Assembly (NCBI GenBank): GCA_947179155.2
Contig: OX359266.1
Location: 47,668,039 to 47,732,038, forward strand
Reading direction: 5' to 3'
From: Hedera helix
Taxonomy: Eukaryota > Streptophyta > Magnoliopsida > Apiales > Araliaceae
DNA length: 64,000 nt
Shown piece by piece: positions 47,659 to 61,333 of this stretch; position 1 is the stretch's first letter, and the number at the start of each line of letters is the position of its first letter. A model generated the notes under the pieces. The model was given only the letters and a program-made list of their open reading frames with translations, had not been told where the DNA came from and ran no database searches. The translations under genes were made by a program, and so were the position numbers.

Positions 47659-49503
47659 GATATGATTTATTGGTATGTGCGAATTGGGCTGAGTTGTTTT
47701 TATCCATCCTGATGGACTTAGTCATGGGTTGACCCATTCTAGTATCCCTATCCATTTGATAGTTTAGGTGAGTGGATAAATATATCATGTTTTCACTCAT
47801 AAAAAGGTGATAGGACTTTTGACGATGCATGGATGAATATATACACAAAATCTCACAAATGAACAAGATAATGCTTTCCTACATGCAAAACGAGAGCTAT
47901 CAAATATGTTACATTCATTCCAGTATATTATTTTAGTTCTTCATTGTGACGTTAATCGTCTGTACTTATTCTTATGTCGGAGCACCCCCGGGCGACCTAA
48001 GTCATGACTGATCTATGGAATGTTTAACGATATGTTAAGTGTACAGATATCTTCCTGTCAGATAATTTTGGCAAGAGAATGAATTTGACGTCAACGATAT
48101 ATATATATATATTCACAGTATAAAATATGAGCCGGAAGTCAATTGCAAACACCAAACAGTAATGAGTGAACTATGAACATACGCCTCAAAGTATCACATA
48201 TATATGGAACAAAATAATAACAAAAGATTAAAATTAAATAACTAATGCACTTACAAACCATGATTGTTTGTCTGATCGACATGATAGTCAACCTATTAAT
48301 TAGAATTAGAAGGCCCGCAAGAAATGAAAATGCACATAATTAACACAATTATTAGTTATAGACAAGGAGAATTTGTATTGCTAACACCTTAGCTTGTTAT
48401 TATTACGATATCAAAATCTTCTTCTTCATCATCGGCTAATTTTAAAAATACTTTATGATGGTATAGTCTGTAGACACCATAGAATTCATAAAAAAATAAC
48501 TAAAATTATTATTGATTTTTAAAAATTATTTTAAAATATTTTAAAATTTAAAATTTAAAATTAATAAAATTGATTAAAAAATTCAAAATAAAAAATAAAA
48601 AATATTATAATTAATACTAGTTTTTAGATAATTTATAATATTCGTCACTACATTGATTCAAATTAAATAAATTTATGTCAATTTTAAATTTAAAAATATT
48701 TTAAATTAAATTAATAATTATTTTATATTTATTAAAAGTCTATGGTCATATATTCAAAAACCCCCAAAGTCAATATTTTATATTTTGGACAGTACAAAAT
48801 ATCTTCATGAACACGACTAATAGCAGCTAAATTTACGTTTTCATTAATGTTGAATTGAATACGACGTGTGCCCTATTTAATTTGCACAACTACTTTTTAT
48901 AATAAAAATAAAATAAGACAGGCATGCTACCATTAACATTCTTCATTAAATTGTTCTACTTACTACATTATGCGAGCTGTACGTACATATAAATTGTTCT
49001 ACTTACTCCTTTATGCGAGCTGCAAATATTATTCATAACACTACGTGACAGTCACATTGTTTTAAGACTATTTAATTAACAAAACTACCTTCATGTAGTT
49101 CCTAATCATCATGAACCTGTAACATGTTCTATAATAAAACTATATATTTAGTGAGAAATAATAGTTGAAGTTAATTCAGTAAATTATTTACTTACTCTAA
49201 TCTGTATTTCTTGAGTCATATTAAATTATAGAAATAAAATATACGGAGTAATATTTATATATACACACAGCTTTAAAGGTAAATTTTATTTTTTAAATGA
49301 TATATAAATTAAGATAATAAATTTATTTCTAACATACTTTTATTAAATTAATATGTATCGCCAACTCATTCTCTTTCATTTAATATATAAAAATATTTTA
49401 ATTTTTTAAATTTTAATTACTTATGTACGTTCACATAATTAACATTTAGTCAACTTAATATATATATAAGAAAACTGATTTGGTGACTTAGCAGGATATG
49501 ATA

Positions 49504-49538
49504 CCCCTTCCGTCCCATATTAAACTTCATTTTATAGA

Positions 49539-49610
<72 letters not shown>

Positions 49611-50222
49611 TAACGTAATAAACTTGTTCCTAATAGATGTACTTTTATTAAATTAAAATCTTTAACTTATTCTCTTTCATTCAATATATCAATATATAAA
49701 TATATTTTAATTTTCAAAACTTTAATTACTTATGTTCGCATAATTAATATTGATATTTAGTCAACTTTTATATTTTCAAGATAGTCAAGTTGTTAATAAT
49801 TTTACTTTTTCATAAACTAATTAGACGTAGTAAGTAGAATTTGTGGAGGGTGTACTTGAAAAAAAGTGAGCAAAATTAATAATACTCCCTCCTTTTATTA
49901 TATACGACGTTTAAGATATAATTACATATATTAAAAAATTTCATTAATACTAATATTGGGTCATAAATGTTGGTTTGAAATTTTATTATTACCAACGCAT
50001 TAGTTAATTATTTCTCCTCTCTCTTTCAATTATTTTATCTTGATGAGATTTTTTAAAGACAAAATAGAAAATGATTAAATTATTTCTCCTAAATATATGT
50101 AAAAAGGAAAAAAAATTCTTCTAAAACGTCATATGTAATATAAAAGAGGGAGTACAAATTTAAAAATAGAGCAATTAATTTGAGACAAAAAAAAGTTGAC
50201 TATTAATATGTGACGGAGGGAG
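49504..50222. mobile_element. Stowaway-like MITE carrying another Stowaway
   Basis: The ends CCCCTTCCGTCCCATATTAA and, as complement of the right end, CTCCCTCCGTCACATATTAA form inverted repeats. Inside are a TA run (49542-49606) and a complete second MITE (49885-50152). A diverged relative of the left half lies at 49265-49460. Confidence 0.65.
49885..50152. mobile_element. Complete Stowaway MITE
   Basis: This 268-bp element starts CTCCCTCCTTTTATTATATA and ends as the inverted equivalent TATAAAAGAGGGAG. It is flanked by TA at 49883-49884 and 50153-50154, the canonical Tc1/mariner duplication. Confidence 0.88.
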
Positions 50223-51867
50223 CATTAATTCATTAACTCATTGGTACAAAAAGCTTGAAAAGGACTCTTTTTAGGAAGAAAGCATACCTGGAGTATCGTA
50301 GGAGGTTTTGAGAATAATTCTCCTTCTTCTTCTTCTTCTGTTTCCTGAATTAAAGACTTAATTTGTCCATCTAAAAATATACAGAAATATCTTATAGCTT
50401 GCTAAATTAATTTTAACTCATTTAATTCTAAATTAAAATATTTAAACATGGCTTCCTTTTGTAAGATAGTTTTCTTACTCGTTCAGGCTGTATTTGTTAA
50501 TTTTGTTTCAGAAGGAAAATTTCTTCCTTTTATTTTTTTTTTGAAAATAAAAATTTTCCCTTCTCCTCCAAATAAAAGTGAACTTATAACGCAAGTCTAT
50601 CAAAACTTCTAGGTTTTCTTTCTTTGCTATAGACTACGCTAATTAACTTCTTCATTCCCCACAAAAATCACATCTACAAATTAATTTATAAATATTAAAA
50701 ATATATTTTTATTTCATTTATATTCTTAAAATTAATAAATTGTTAGTTAATTAGTACGTAGTAATGCACGAAATATAACCGCATTTGGGAGTCATTTTTA
50801 TGAAACTTGAATAAGCCTTGCTGCAGTAACAAAAAAAGACGTCCACTGCACCCACAAAGACTACGACTGAGCTGCCTTCATTGATTTTCATAAACCAAAG
50901 AAAATGGCTTTTAAAGGTCACGCTTGGTACTACGTACTATCAGTCTCCATCTCAAGACTTTGGAACCAATTAAGGTGCCCTAGATCTCTCTCTTCCTCTC
51001 TTTCTATATATATATATGTGAACGGTATCATTAATTCGTGATCAAGCTAGTTTTTGATGATGGTATATGTCACTATCTTAAGGCATGCGCATCAACACCC
51101 GTATATAAAATGAGATCCATGCATGTGAGATGTACCGCATTTATATATAATATAATAGGCTGTGTCAGGTTTATATGACCTATGTGTCGTCGACCTTGGA
51201 ATGTTTTTATATATAATAAGGAAACATAAATTTAGACATTATATTTATCTTAATTATTAAAAAAATAACATATGATACGAATTTTAATATTATACTTCAT
51301 TTTTTAATGATTAAAATTAATGTAATATTTAAATGTTGAATACTTTTACTTAATCGTATAATAATGTGTTCTGGTCGTAGACTAATAATGCATTTTTCAC
51401 ACAAGCTACAAGAAGATTAGGTTAGGTGGTCATCAAATTCAAATCTCTGAAGACAAATGTTTCTATATATTTAATTTGTTTGCTTTGACAACAAATCTAT
51501 CTTACCAAAAAAAATAAAACATGGTAGCATAAAACTGCCAAGGGTCTTTGGTTCAATATTTCGCCTAAGCAATAATTTCATTTGGTACCACTCAAACATA
51601 GTGCGTTTATGATTGCTATCTAAATGCAGTAACTCATTAAGGATTTCATGTGGTGGAGTTCAATATAGTTTATTTATGGATTTACTTGGCGTGCATAATT
51701 TATTTATGAGATATTGTGTCTGGTGATGATTTCTTGATCGATGTAAACCTAAAGTATAATAATGTGAGTTCCGCTCTTAATATAAAAAAAAAAAAAAAGA
51801 CAATCAGTTCACATAATTTTTACCAGAATATTACTATACACAAAATAATTAAGAATCTGCATAGTTT

Positions 51868-51890
<23 letters not shown>

Positions 51891-51924
<34 letters not shown>

Positions 51925-52098
51925 GTTCAAAAGCATATCTCTTAAATAACAAACCTCATTAAGTAACATACTTTTATCAAAACGACGGATATTTTTGTCA
52001 CATCATGTCATATATTCTTTTAATATTATTTAAATAAAAAGAATAACGACGTCGTTTTGATAAAAATATGCTATTTAAAATATATATTTTAGATCCGT

Positions 52099-52112
<14 letters not shown>
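51891..52112. mobile_element. Foldback element in a TA microsatellite
   Basis: A (GA)n run on the left and a (CT)n run on the right bracket inverted arms that share ATTTTTATCAAAACGACG-type sequence (left arm to about 51987, right arm from about 52047). The corresponding place in the left duplicate (about 43780-43803) is a plain TA run, which acts as an empty site. Confidence 0.7.
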
Positions 52113-52130
<18 letters not shown>

Positions 52131-52181
52131 GTCTTAGTTAATGTACTATATATGAAGGATTAATGTCATTGACAAACATGA

Positions 52182-52345
52182 GAAATTATCGTGCGTTCTT
52201 AGGGGGAACTACAGTATGTTCTATCCTTTTATATGAGGGTGAAATCTACACAGGTTCTATCATGTATGAATTCTACCCTCACGTGAAGGAAAGGATAGAA
52301 CATACTGAAACTCCGCCCAAAAAATATACAATAATTTTTCGACAG
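52182..52345. mobile_element. MITE with an exact 18-bp inner inverted repeat
   Basis: CAGTATGTTCTATCCTTT (52212-52229) is exactly inverted at 52290-52307. The outer arms are also inverted but diverged. The left duplicate (near 43850-43885) lacks it. A 63-codon frame across it is not considered a gene. Confidence 0.7.
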
Positions 52346-53067
52346 TCGTCATAAGATTCTAAATCTAGGCTTCACTGCTCACTTCACCAATAATAAATGA
52401 ATAGAAAAAAGGAAGTTAGTGTATGTTGCTAGTGGAAGAGAGACATGATATGATTGCCGGAAAGTAGAGCAACTTGCTAGGCGTAGGTTTCCAATTATAG
52501 GGCCTAGATGGCATCTAGCTAATGTTAATCCGATTGCTACTAACTATTACTAGTACCAAAAAGGAATTTTTAATTTAGGGGAAACAAGAAGAGACGTGAA
52601 GGGGACTGGACAAAGTTAGTTAATGCCAGCCTGGAGAATCATGCAACGACAGTTAGTTTTTGCCAAAAGAAAATCAAACATGTGTCTCCATACCACCATC
52701 CCTAATTCTTTGGGCCTAGATCCACTGCTCGACACCTCCAAATTTTACATGCATTTTCCAATTTAGGGACTTTTGTTATAGTATATATATGTAATCCACC
52801 ATTATTAATAAACAGCACTCACCTTATCTCTTTACAAAAGATCAAGTACAAGTATAAAAGTTAAAACTACTGTACGTATTGTATTTTCATTGTGATAGAT
52901 AATTCAGTTGTCGTCAAGTTTCACGAGTATGAGTTTTTTTAGAAATTATGGAAAGATAATGTGTCGGCCTAGGGTTATTATTGAATATTTATTTTCCAAC
53001 TTTATATTATTATTTCGGAATTTTTTTCTTCTTTCTGTAAATTAATGTTTTACTGGTGGAATTAAAT

Positions 53068-53134
<67 letters not shown>

Positions 53135-53335
53135 GGAAAATGAAAAGTTTTTAAGAAGTTTACAGTGAAAGAAAGCAGCAGCATATTATTTCAATCAATT
53201 AGCAAAAGACCAAATCTGAATATATATATATGATTCAATCTTGAAGGCCCAACCAAATCTAAAAAAAATTCATATCAAATTTCGCTACTAGTAATTTGTA
53301 ATGTATCAAAACAAACTTGTTTCAGCACTTTACAA

Positions 53336-54354
53336 CTGATTTCAACTCTCAATTAAGTTCATTCATCTACGCAATTCTGACTTCAGTTTTGAACAAAAGC
53401 ATAACCGACCTATGTCCCCAGTACAAGTTCCCACTTCAGTTTTGAACAAAAGCAGAACCGACCTATGTCCCCAGCCGACTTATGTCCCCAGTACAAGTTG
53501 CCAAGAACTGTAGCATGCATTTGTTTAAAAACAATAAACTCAGTTGCTAAAGCTAGGCTAGGCTAGGCAAGTACGTACCCAGGGACATTGATGTTGCATT
53601 TAAATTGAGAGAATAAATAAAATTAAAAATAATATATTTAATGATTTAAAAAAAATAATGTATTTAATAATCATTTTGAAAGATAAATCATTCCAAAAAA
53701 ATAAAAACTCATTTCATTCCCTAAATTTTTAATCCATCTAAAATCTATTCCAATGGAATAGATAAATATATGTAATATTTTTGTCTATCATATTACACAT
53801 TTACACCACCCAACACTAATAATCAAACTTACACTTAAAATACCTTAAAATAATCTCATTCATTCTTTTATTTTATTCCTTCAGTCCAAACAGAACACAA
53901 AGCTCATTGCGCGACCTAAAGTTAGGCTAATGTGTAAAAGGCTAATATGTAAAAATAATAACAAGGGGAGCAGTAAACTTCTTTTGGAATACAAAATTAG
54001 AAATAATACAGTAACATTTCATTTAATATGTTCAACTTTCTCAGCTCTTGATAATCTAATAAAAGTAACAGTGCAATCCATATAAAATTACATAGTGGTC
54101 AACCAATAGACTCTAAATTATTGAGAACAGCAGTGCGGAATCCAAATTCCACTATTTTCACCTCATCTTTCATATAAATATATTAAGCCCAATCTACCAA
54201 AATATATCCCATCTTCTCAAGCCTAACTTGCAGTACAAACACAAGTAAACGAAACAACTCTGGTGTTCATTTACAACACACCTCAGGGTAATAAATAAAG
54301 TGGAAAGAAAAGAAAACCCTATACCACAACAAGCAATCTGGCCCAGGGTCCTAA
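53336..54354. other. Intergenic sequence downstream of FAX
   Basis: A 53-bp tandem duplication starting CTTCAGTTTTGAACAAAAGC lies at 53381-53490. The remainder is AT-rich, with the probable FAX 3' UTR near 54240-54354, where AATAAATAAA occurs on the opposite strand. Confidence 0.5.
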
Positions 54355-57300
54355 TTATGATGGGACAACTGCTGATGACTTCAATTTCTTCGGTGGAGGG
54401 TTTCCTCCAGACATCACCACATAAGTATAGAAGCACAACATCGCAGCACTGTAGTAAAAAGAATGCAAGAAAATTTGTTAACATCAAGGTAAAAACTCCG
54501 AAGGATTTTCATGAATAATAGTGTACTGCTACTAGATATTTCAGTACCTAACGACAGCGTATAAGCCTGTAGGAAATATTTTCTTCGTCTGCATAAACAA
54601 ATACCGTTTTCTAGTTAAAGTCAAATACGTAGGCAGTAAATGAGTGAGAATATCATTTTGGAGAATTCTGTTGTGATTACTACCATTGAGTAGGACTGAA
54701 AGTTCTTCCAGAGCAGGGCTCCAGTGAGTACTGCAAGGTCATAAGTAGACATCCAAAACAGTGAAATAGAATAGTTATTGTTAATGTCCAAAGAAAATGC
54801 GAAACAGAAAGTATATCTTCTGTATATCTTTTTCACTAGAAGCATAAAAACTTAACTCGTGGTAATTGTCCACCACTAAGAAGGTTGTTATTTCTTGATG
54901 AAGTTCATGGAGAGAATGAAAGAATCAATTCGAATCATATTTAGAAGAGAAAAATTAAATTAAAAAAGAAAGTGGCACGAAGCTAAATTTAGCCGACTGA
55001 TTATACATTCAAGGACAGCTATGTAGCTGCCTGTTGTTTATGATTACAATTAAGAGGACAACCATGATCTCATTACAAGAATAGCAACATTGAGAAAATG
55101 ATATAGTTTCAATTTTCAACAGATCAACTATTCAAAATATAAAAAAAGTTCAGCGAACCAAAGTATACTAATCAAGTATTCCAGTACTATAATTTAAAGA
55201 TTTGAAGCGTCAAATAATATACAAAGCTGCAGCAACAAGAGTTGAAGCTCTCGAATGATGGTAGTGGTACTCAACTTGATGAGGGTAAGACTATCAGACA
55301 AATAACGTTAACGATTGACGTTATTACAGTGGCTTGTGGTGACAACAACGTATTAGTGGCAGATTATAAATAATTGTCAAGTGCAGAAACCACATAATCA
55401 TGTTGAAGCGATTGCCACCACAAGGTGATGCAATTTAGACTACTCTAGACTACTGTAGTAAAACTGCACATTAATTAACATGGCAATGCCACTTGTAAAA
55501 AATTTAACGTGGCAATACCGCTAAAAATGGTTCAATGATATAAATGGATGCATTCCACCCCCTCTAATAGCATAAGATTTTAGATTAGTTATTGCAGCTT
55601 TATAGGAACATGACATCACTCAAGCCATGGATTTCCAGTATTCTAGTTGATTTTGCTTTAAAACGATAATGTTAGGGTTTTCTATTATTGATAGTGTTTG
55701 ATGTTAGTAAAGTTTAGAAGTCTTATGCCTAATAATTTGAATTACATCCTTGCTAGGAAACTCTTGATTGTTGAGATATTGGCTCTGACTAATTATTTTC
55801 CATCGAGGAAAACAGGGTAGGCTTGAAGATTATCTATCTTTTATTCATCTTTTGATGAAACTTTAAAATTAAAGAAAAAAAGGAAGAAGATTTTATAGAA
55901 TTAGAAGGGAATAACAAATATGAAGACAAGAAGTCCACCACTAAACAGTAGGGGTTTGTTTGATGAGCATTCTTGTACGGGCATTTTCCTTGTTCACCAC
56001 TAGAAAATTTATATCATCAATTTATCCGTGAGAAAGGTATATTCCACCAGTTATTTTGGTCATCTTTATCAAAATAATGAACCCAAGACAAAGAGTTGGC
56101 CTTTTTATGAGGATTGAAGCAAGAAAATTAAGAGATTATTGGTTAAATAGTTTACATTTTTAGTTAGAGATAATCCTATTATAATTATTTTAAATATTTA
56201 TATTATTTAAGAGGCTTTAATCATAGTAGATGGCAATTGGTGATTTGTTTCCTTTTTAAAGTAGACTACCCGAGTAGCATTACAGTTTTACTTGGTCTCC
56301 AAGTTTGAGGGTTTCCTTTATTCCTATATAAACTGATGCAATCCATCATTATTTTCATTGAATTGATTATATTGGACCTTGTGCTTTTATGACTTTTGTC
56401 ATCATATATTTTTCTTTATTTTCCTTCACTCTTGTCCTGCATCACCTAAGGTTCCATCTCAATTGAAGTTTGAGCGCGACAGGGTGTCGTGTGGTTGGGA
56501 GATATTTGAGCAAGGGTTCAATACCTTCCTATATGTAGCCTAACTAGTCCAAATCAAAAGGTAAAAGAGAAGATAATGGACTCAATTCCCTTCATGTATG
56601 TGTGCATGCTATTTGATCATCTACTAAAGTTTCTTCTTCTTTTTTTCTCACACAAACAAGATGAAACATATATGAAGGTTAGAAAGAATAAAAATGTTTC
56701 ACTTGAAAAAAGTTCCTTAAAAAAGCACATATTGAACATTATGAAATATAAGAAAGAAATTTTCAGCATCATGACCCTTTTCAAATTTTAAATATAATGC
56801 TCCCTCCAACCCGAACAAGATTATTGAAGTACACTTTTCATGCACATTTACAAACTTACAATAGAAGACAAAGTATCAAATAATTTCTATTTTAGAGAAC
56901 CCTACATATAGTATGCTAGGAAATATTTTTCTTTTTGTAAATTAGTGGACCCCACCTAAGTACTTCTGAGGACAAACTGACAAAGTAGTCTTTATATAGC
57001 ATTTTAGTGTACTTAAGCCATCATTTGTGGGACAAATTCTTTTGTATTTGAGCCATCTTTATGGGTGGAGGAAGTACATACCTGCTTGTCCTAGTATGAA
57101 AGGCAGGCTGGACTTTCCTTCTCTCCAGATCTTTAAGCTGAAAATGCTGAGGGCCAGTAAAGCACTTCCAAAGAAGACGCCGGTGCCTAAAGTACCAAGG
57201 TTCCTCGAAAAGATAGAACCTACAAGCCCCCCACTTAAGACAAGCCCACCTAGCATGAAGTACATCATATAAGTGATGACATATGATCACTAAAATTGTT

Positions 57301-60283
57301 AAAAGTCAAAAGTTTACCCTTCAATTTATGGTAGAATTACAGCAGCCTAATTGAACAAATTATAAAAAGAAAAAAGAAAGAAAAGACAAAGTACAGAGAT
57401 TCTTTTAAAGCCCCGATTTGGGGATGGTGTACAATGAATTCTCATAATCAAGTACACAATCACAATATCAATTAACGGTGAGAAATTACAATAATTAATC
57501 AAGCCTCACATAAAGGACGATACAAGGTTCACATAAAGAAAGAAATAAAACTCACCCAAACGAGAACCAACCATCATACCTAAAGGTCACAGGGGATCAG
57601 TATTTTTACCATCAGCCTTAAGACCTTATGGGTTGTACAGAGGTTATATAATTATATATACGTAAAGAGATTTACTAACTTAATAGATAATACATCATGT
57701 CTACATAGCATTATTATCATCATTCTGGTTAGCGTGTGATGTTGTCTTTAGAAAAAATCAATGATACAGATCAATTAGTCAACTATTTTGAGTAAATCCA
57801 TTGTTAAAATAGAATAGTTTACTTGTACCCAAACACTCAACTTGAGCAGAGGATGAAAAACAAAATGGCATCAAATCTCTGCTTCTATTAGTGGAAGGTT
57901 CAACCAATGTATAATTCATTACTAAGAACTCCATGATACCCTTCGAACAATGCTTAATATATGTATTGCTAAGCTTTGGGAGTCAGAAAACAAGCAGCAT
58001 TGAAAATTATTGATAGTTACTATCTAAAATGCAACATTAAGAGTCCTAAAAAACAAGGATCACACTGCTTTGAAAAACATTCTCCCATTTAGTGGTGCTT
58101 CCTTTAGGTCTACATGCACTTTGGATATTCCTTTGTCTGTCTTATTTATGCTTCTTTGTGGTGAGTTATTGTGATCTTTTCCTCACCTGTCCTTGTATAT
58201 ATCATCTATCCACTGGTTTCACTCCCTTTGGGGTCTTCATAGCAGATTCGCCCATCAAATAAAGCCACATGGTATAAAAAGGACACAATGCCAGAGGGAA
58301 GGGGTGAATAAATCTCTTTTATTCTTTTGTATAAGAAAAGGAAAAAATGATATTCAAACATAAATAAGTACAAAGACTGTACATAAAGAGAAATATTGAT
58401 TTTGTACCTACCCCTTCCATCCCCTGTTAATCAAAGTGGCTTGGGCTTTTATTCCAAAGAAATTAAAATGAAAAACTGCCCCTTGGAAACATATTAGACA
58501 CTCCAAATATCTAGTGAAGATTGCCTTCTTTTCTTGGTGAGCTTGTTAGGATACCAACGTGATCATTAATTACTCAAGAGTCAAGCCATAGGCATTAAAT
58601 CCTTGCTAATATGAAACTGTCGATGATCACCTCCTAAATAGTAATTGTGCAAGTTTGTTGTGAAAGTCTAGATTTGATCTATTTTATATAAATTAATTCA
58701 ATTACATTGGTCAATTTGATAAGGTGATGCACACACTTTAATGCTTCTTCTATGTATTAATGGAAGAATCCCGTTCTGAAAGGGATGAACCCATGTTTGT
58801 GAGTAGACATACCTTTAATGAGTGACAATCAAAAAAATTCTAAGTTACCTTATTAACAATTAAAGTTTTGAAATAAAAGAAAATGATGAATCAAGGTAAG
58901 ATATAGAAGTACATACAACTCAGAATTTTCATGCATAAAGTAGGAAAACGGAAAGAAAAAATATATATATAAGAGGTTCTTTGATAATCTCTATGCTATA
59001 TTTGTAAATTCACATTCTTATGGAAACAACTTTAATGCACCTTTACACAGACATACAACTATCTGAAACTCTTGAAGACTCCAACAAATCGTTTGTATGA
59101 AGATGTAATAATATAAAACTTTTCTTTTTTCTTTTTTTTAATTTATTTTTCATTTTATTTTATTGTGATGGAGCACTAGAATTCATCATTAACTGTGAAA
59201 AAAACTCACCAAACGGAATTCCAAAACAAAAATCATGGATCTTTGCTGCTCTTTTTTCTTCGGTGAGAACATGATCTATGGGCTCACTCATTGATTTTCC
59301 ATTGACATGCTCTTCGGTATCAGAATATGTCTTCTCTGATCTGTCATTATGTGATGTCACAGCATCTTCTGTATAACTTAGGGTGACCTTCTTGTCAGAA
59401 CTGGATATTTCTGTGCGACGTGCATCTTGGATTCTAACAACCAATACCTAGAAAATGTAACTTTTCAGCTTAACATCACCTCCAAATGACAATATGTTAT
59501 CAAATTAACACACATAAACCATTTTGGATCAATTCCCAAGTGCCAGCAAAGTTTTGCTTAGACTTTAGATCCATTTGAAATACCAACTTTATCTTTTCAG
59601 ACTCGAGCAGAAGCAACCACTGAGTGACTTCATTAACTAATGTATATAATGTAATATTCAATCAGGATAATGTGTAACTCCCTTGCCATAGGTAGCATAA
59701 TTCTCAGTACCAAATATTGCAATTTCAACTATTATGTTTTCCAAGGATTTGCTCTCTCACTTTCATCATCAGAAATTACATTTCAAACTCAAATTGTTTA
59801 GTTCCGGTTATCTTTATCACTGTATCAACAATTTCTCAGCATAATTACTAATATATGTCACATACATGAGCAATTTTAACATACATATGCACACATATTT
59901 TGAAATAAATACATTAAGAAAAATATTTTAAGAAACAAATCAATCCCTTTCCAGCAGCTGAAAACATATAAATTAGTTATCAATATAACCTCAAACTCAG
60001 AAATCCAAAACGCAACATCTATCTAGCATAGAAAAAAAATTGTGATACTCCCTCCCATTTGAATTTTGATCCTAGTTAGTTTCCAAAATCCTGAATTTCA
60101 AAAACAAAATAATTTATGATCTTTCGAATTTTAAGATTTCGTAAGTCAGAATTTTCTAATATCACGTTCATAACAATTAATTAGGGTTTCGTATACCTTT
60201 GTAAACGGGTATAATCGCGTTTGAATATGTTGTCGCGTGTGGATCGAAGAGAAGCACGACAGTTGAGAGATTGCTGACGTCAT
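54355..60283 (-). CDS. FAX1: Plastid fatty-acid exporter FAX1-like (TMEM14 family)
   Basis: FAX1 is an integral protein of the chloroplast inner envelope that moves free fatty acids out of the plastid. Six exons: 60283-60197, 59447-59210, 57249-57082, 54730-54684, 54588-54548 and 54448-54355. All have GT-AG borders and matching phases, giving 224 residues, close to the Arabidopsis protein. Residues 1 to about 30 (MTSAISQLSCFSS...) look like a transit peptide. Residues 45-95 are hydrophilic. The TMEM14 core starts at HDFCFGIPF (100-108) and has hydrophobic, Gly-rich helices around GGLVLSGGLVGSIF, TGVFFGSALLALS, FILGQAVLTGALLW and AAMLCFYTYVVMSGG. The tail NPPPKKLK is typical. An in-frame ATG at 60385 could extend the start, but the shorter start gives the better transit peptide. 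Introns are long, and intron 3 begins beside a MITE. Confidence 0.94.
56800..57074. mobile_element. Stowaway-like MITE at the donor side of FAX intron 3
   Basis: This 275-bp element has ends CTCCCTCCAACCCG on the left and, as complement of the right end, CTTCCTCCACCCATAA. The right flank is TA (57075-57076); the left flank has become TG. On the gene's strand the element begins at intron position +8, straight after GTATGTA. Confidence 0.78.
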
Positions 60284-60878
60284 AACGAATGGATGATTGA
60301 GGTGATGATTCTTATATAATTCAAATATGAATTGGAAATTGAAGACGAAGTAGAAGAAATTCGAAAATTTTATTCTCTTGAACACGAGTTTAATGGGAAT
60401 TTGGTGTTGGAGTCTGTTTGAGACGTTCGACTTTCCCTACCAAATACTTAGTGTCAAACATGCCTGCCCTATTTCCAGAGTTTTCTATTCAAAAAAATCT
60501 TATTTGCAATATAGATAGAGAGCTATTAGTATGTTTCAATGAAAATAAAATTATTTAATTGAAACTTTCGTATTCTCAAAAGTACCCTTTTAGTAAAGCA
60601 ACATAAGTGCAAAACAAAGCCAAGACACACCGAGGGCTAAATTTGGTCCCATAAAATTGAGAGATTATATCAAGATAAAATATAAATATGTTTAAATTTT
60701 AGTTTAAGTCAATAAAAATAAAAAATAAGACACCACCCTCCATAATAAAATAATTGCTTGAATTCAATTAGACATATTATTTTTATTTTTTAATATAATA
60801 CGTTTGAATTCTCTAGAGTTGTGTACATATCAATATTGTTCAAAAATACTTGGCCCAGTCTAGAAAAATAATAAATTG

Positions 60879-60926
<48 letters not shown>

Positions 60927-61300
60927 CATTATATTGTATTGATTAAAATAAATATATATTAATTTTGAGTTTAAATATTTAAAATATCAAAATGACTCTT
61001 ATATTTTGTAATAAAAGAGGAGAATAATATTCTTATCCTCCTTACAATCGCATTTCCATTTTATTATTTGCAACTGACAGGGAAACTTATTTAAGTTTTT
61101 CCTCATAAGCTCCCACACAACATCTATAACTATATATACCAAATTAATTGAAGATCTTTTTTAAAATAATAATAATAATACATTTTCAAATACAAATAAA
61201 TATAATTATAATTTAATACCTATATATACATGCATACATAAATATCACAATACATGCATACATAAATATCACAATAAAACAAAGAAAAAGTCATAATAAT

Positions 61301-61333
<33 letters not shown>

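Larger units (their letters stand above)
44879..53335. repeat. Tandem segmental duplication, right copy
   Basis: It is about 4 kb longer than the left copy. The largest difference is 48140-51690, absent from the left copy. Smaller extras are the foldback at 51891-52112 and the MITE at 52182-52345. Conversely, about 670 bp at 41484-42150 are missing here. Confidence 0.72.

Noticed and set aside
57027..57272. Plus-strand 81-codon frame overlapping a FAX exon
   Set aside because: It is the antisense of exon 3 plus the MITE. The minus-strand frame encodes the recognised TMEM14 sequence with correct splice sites.
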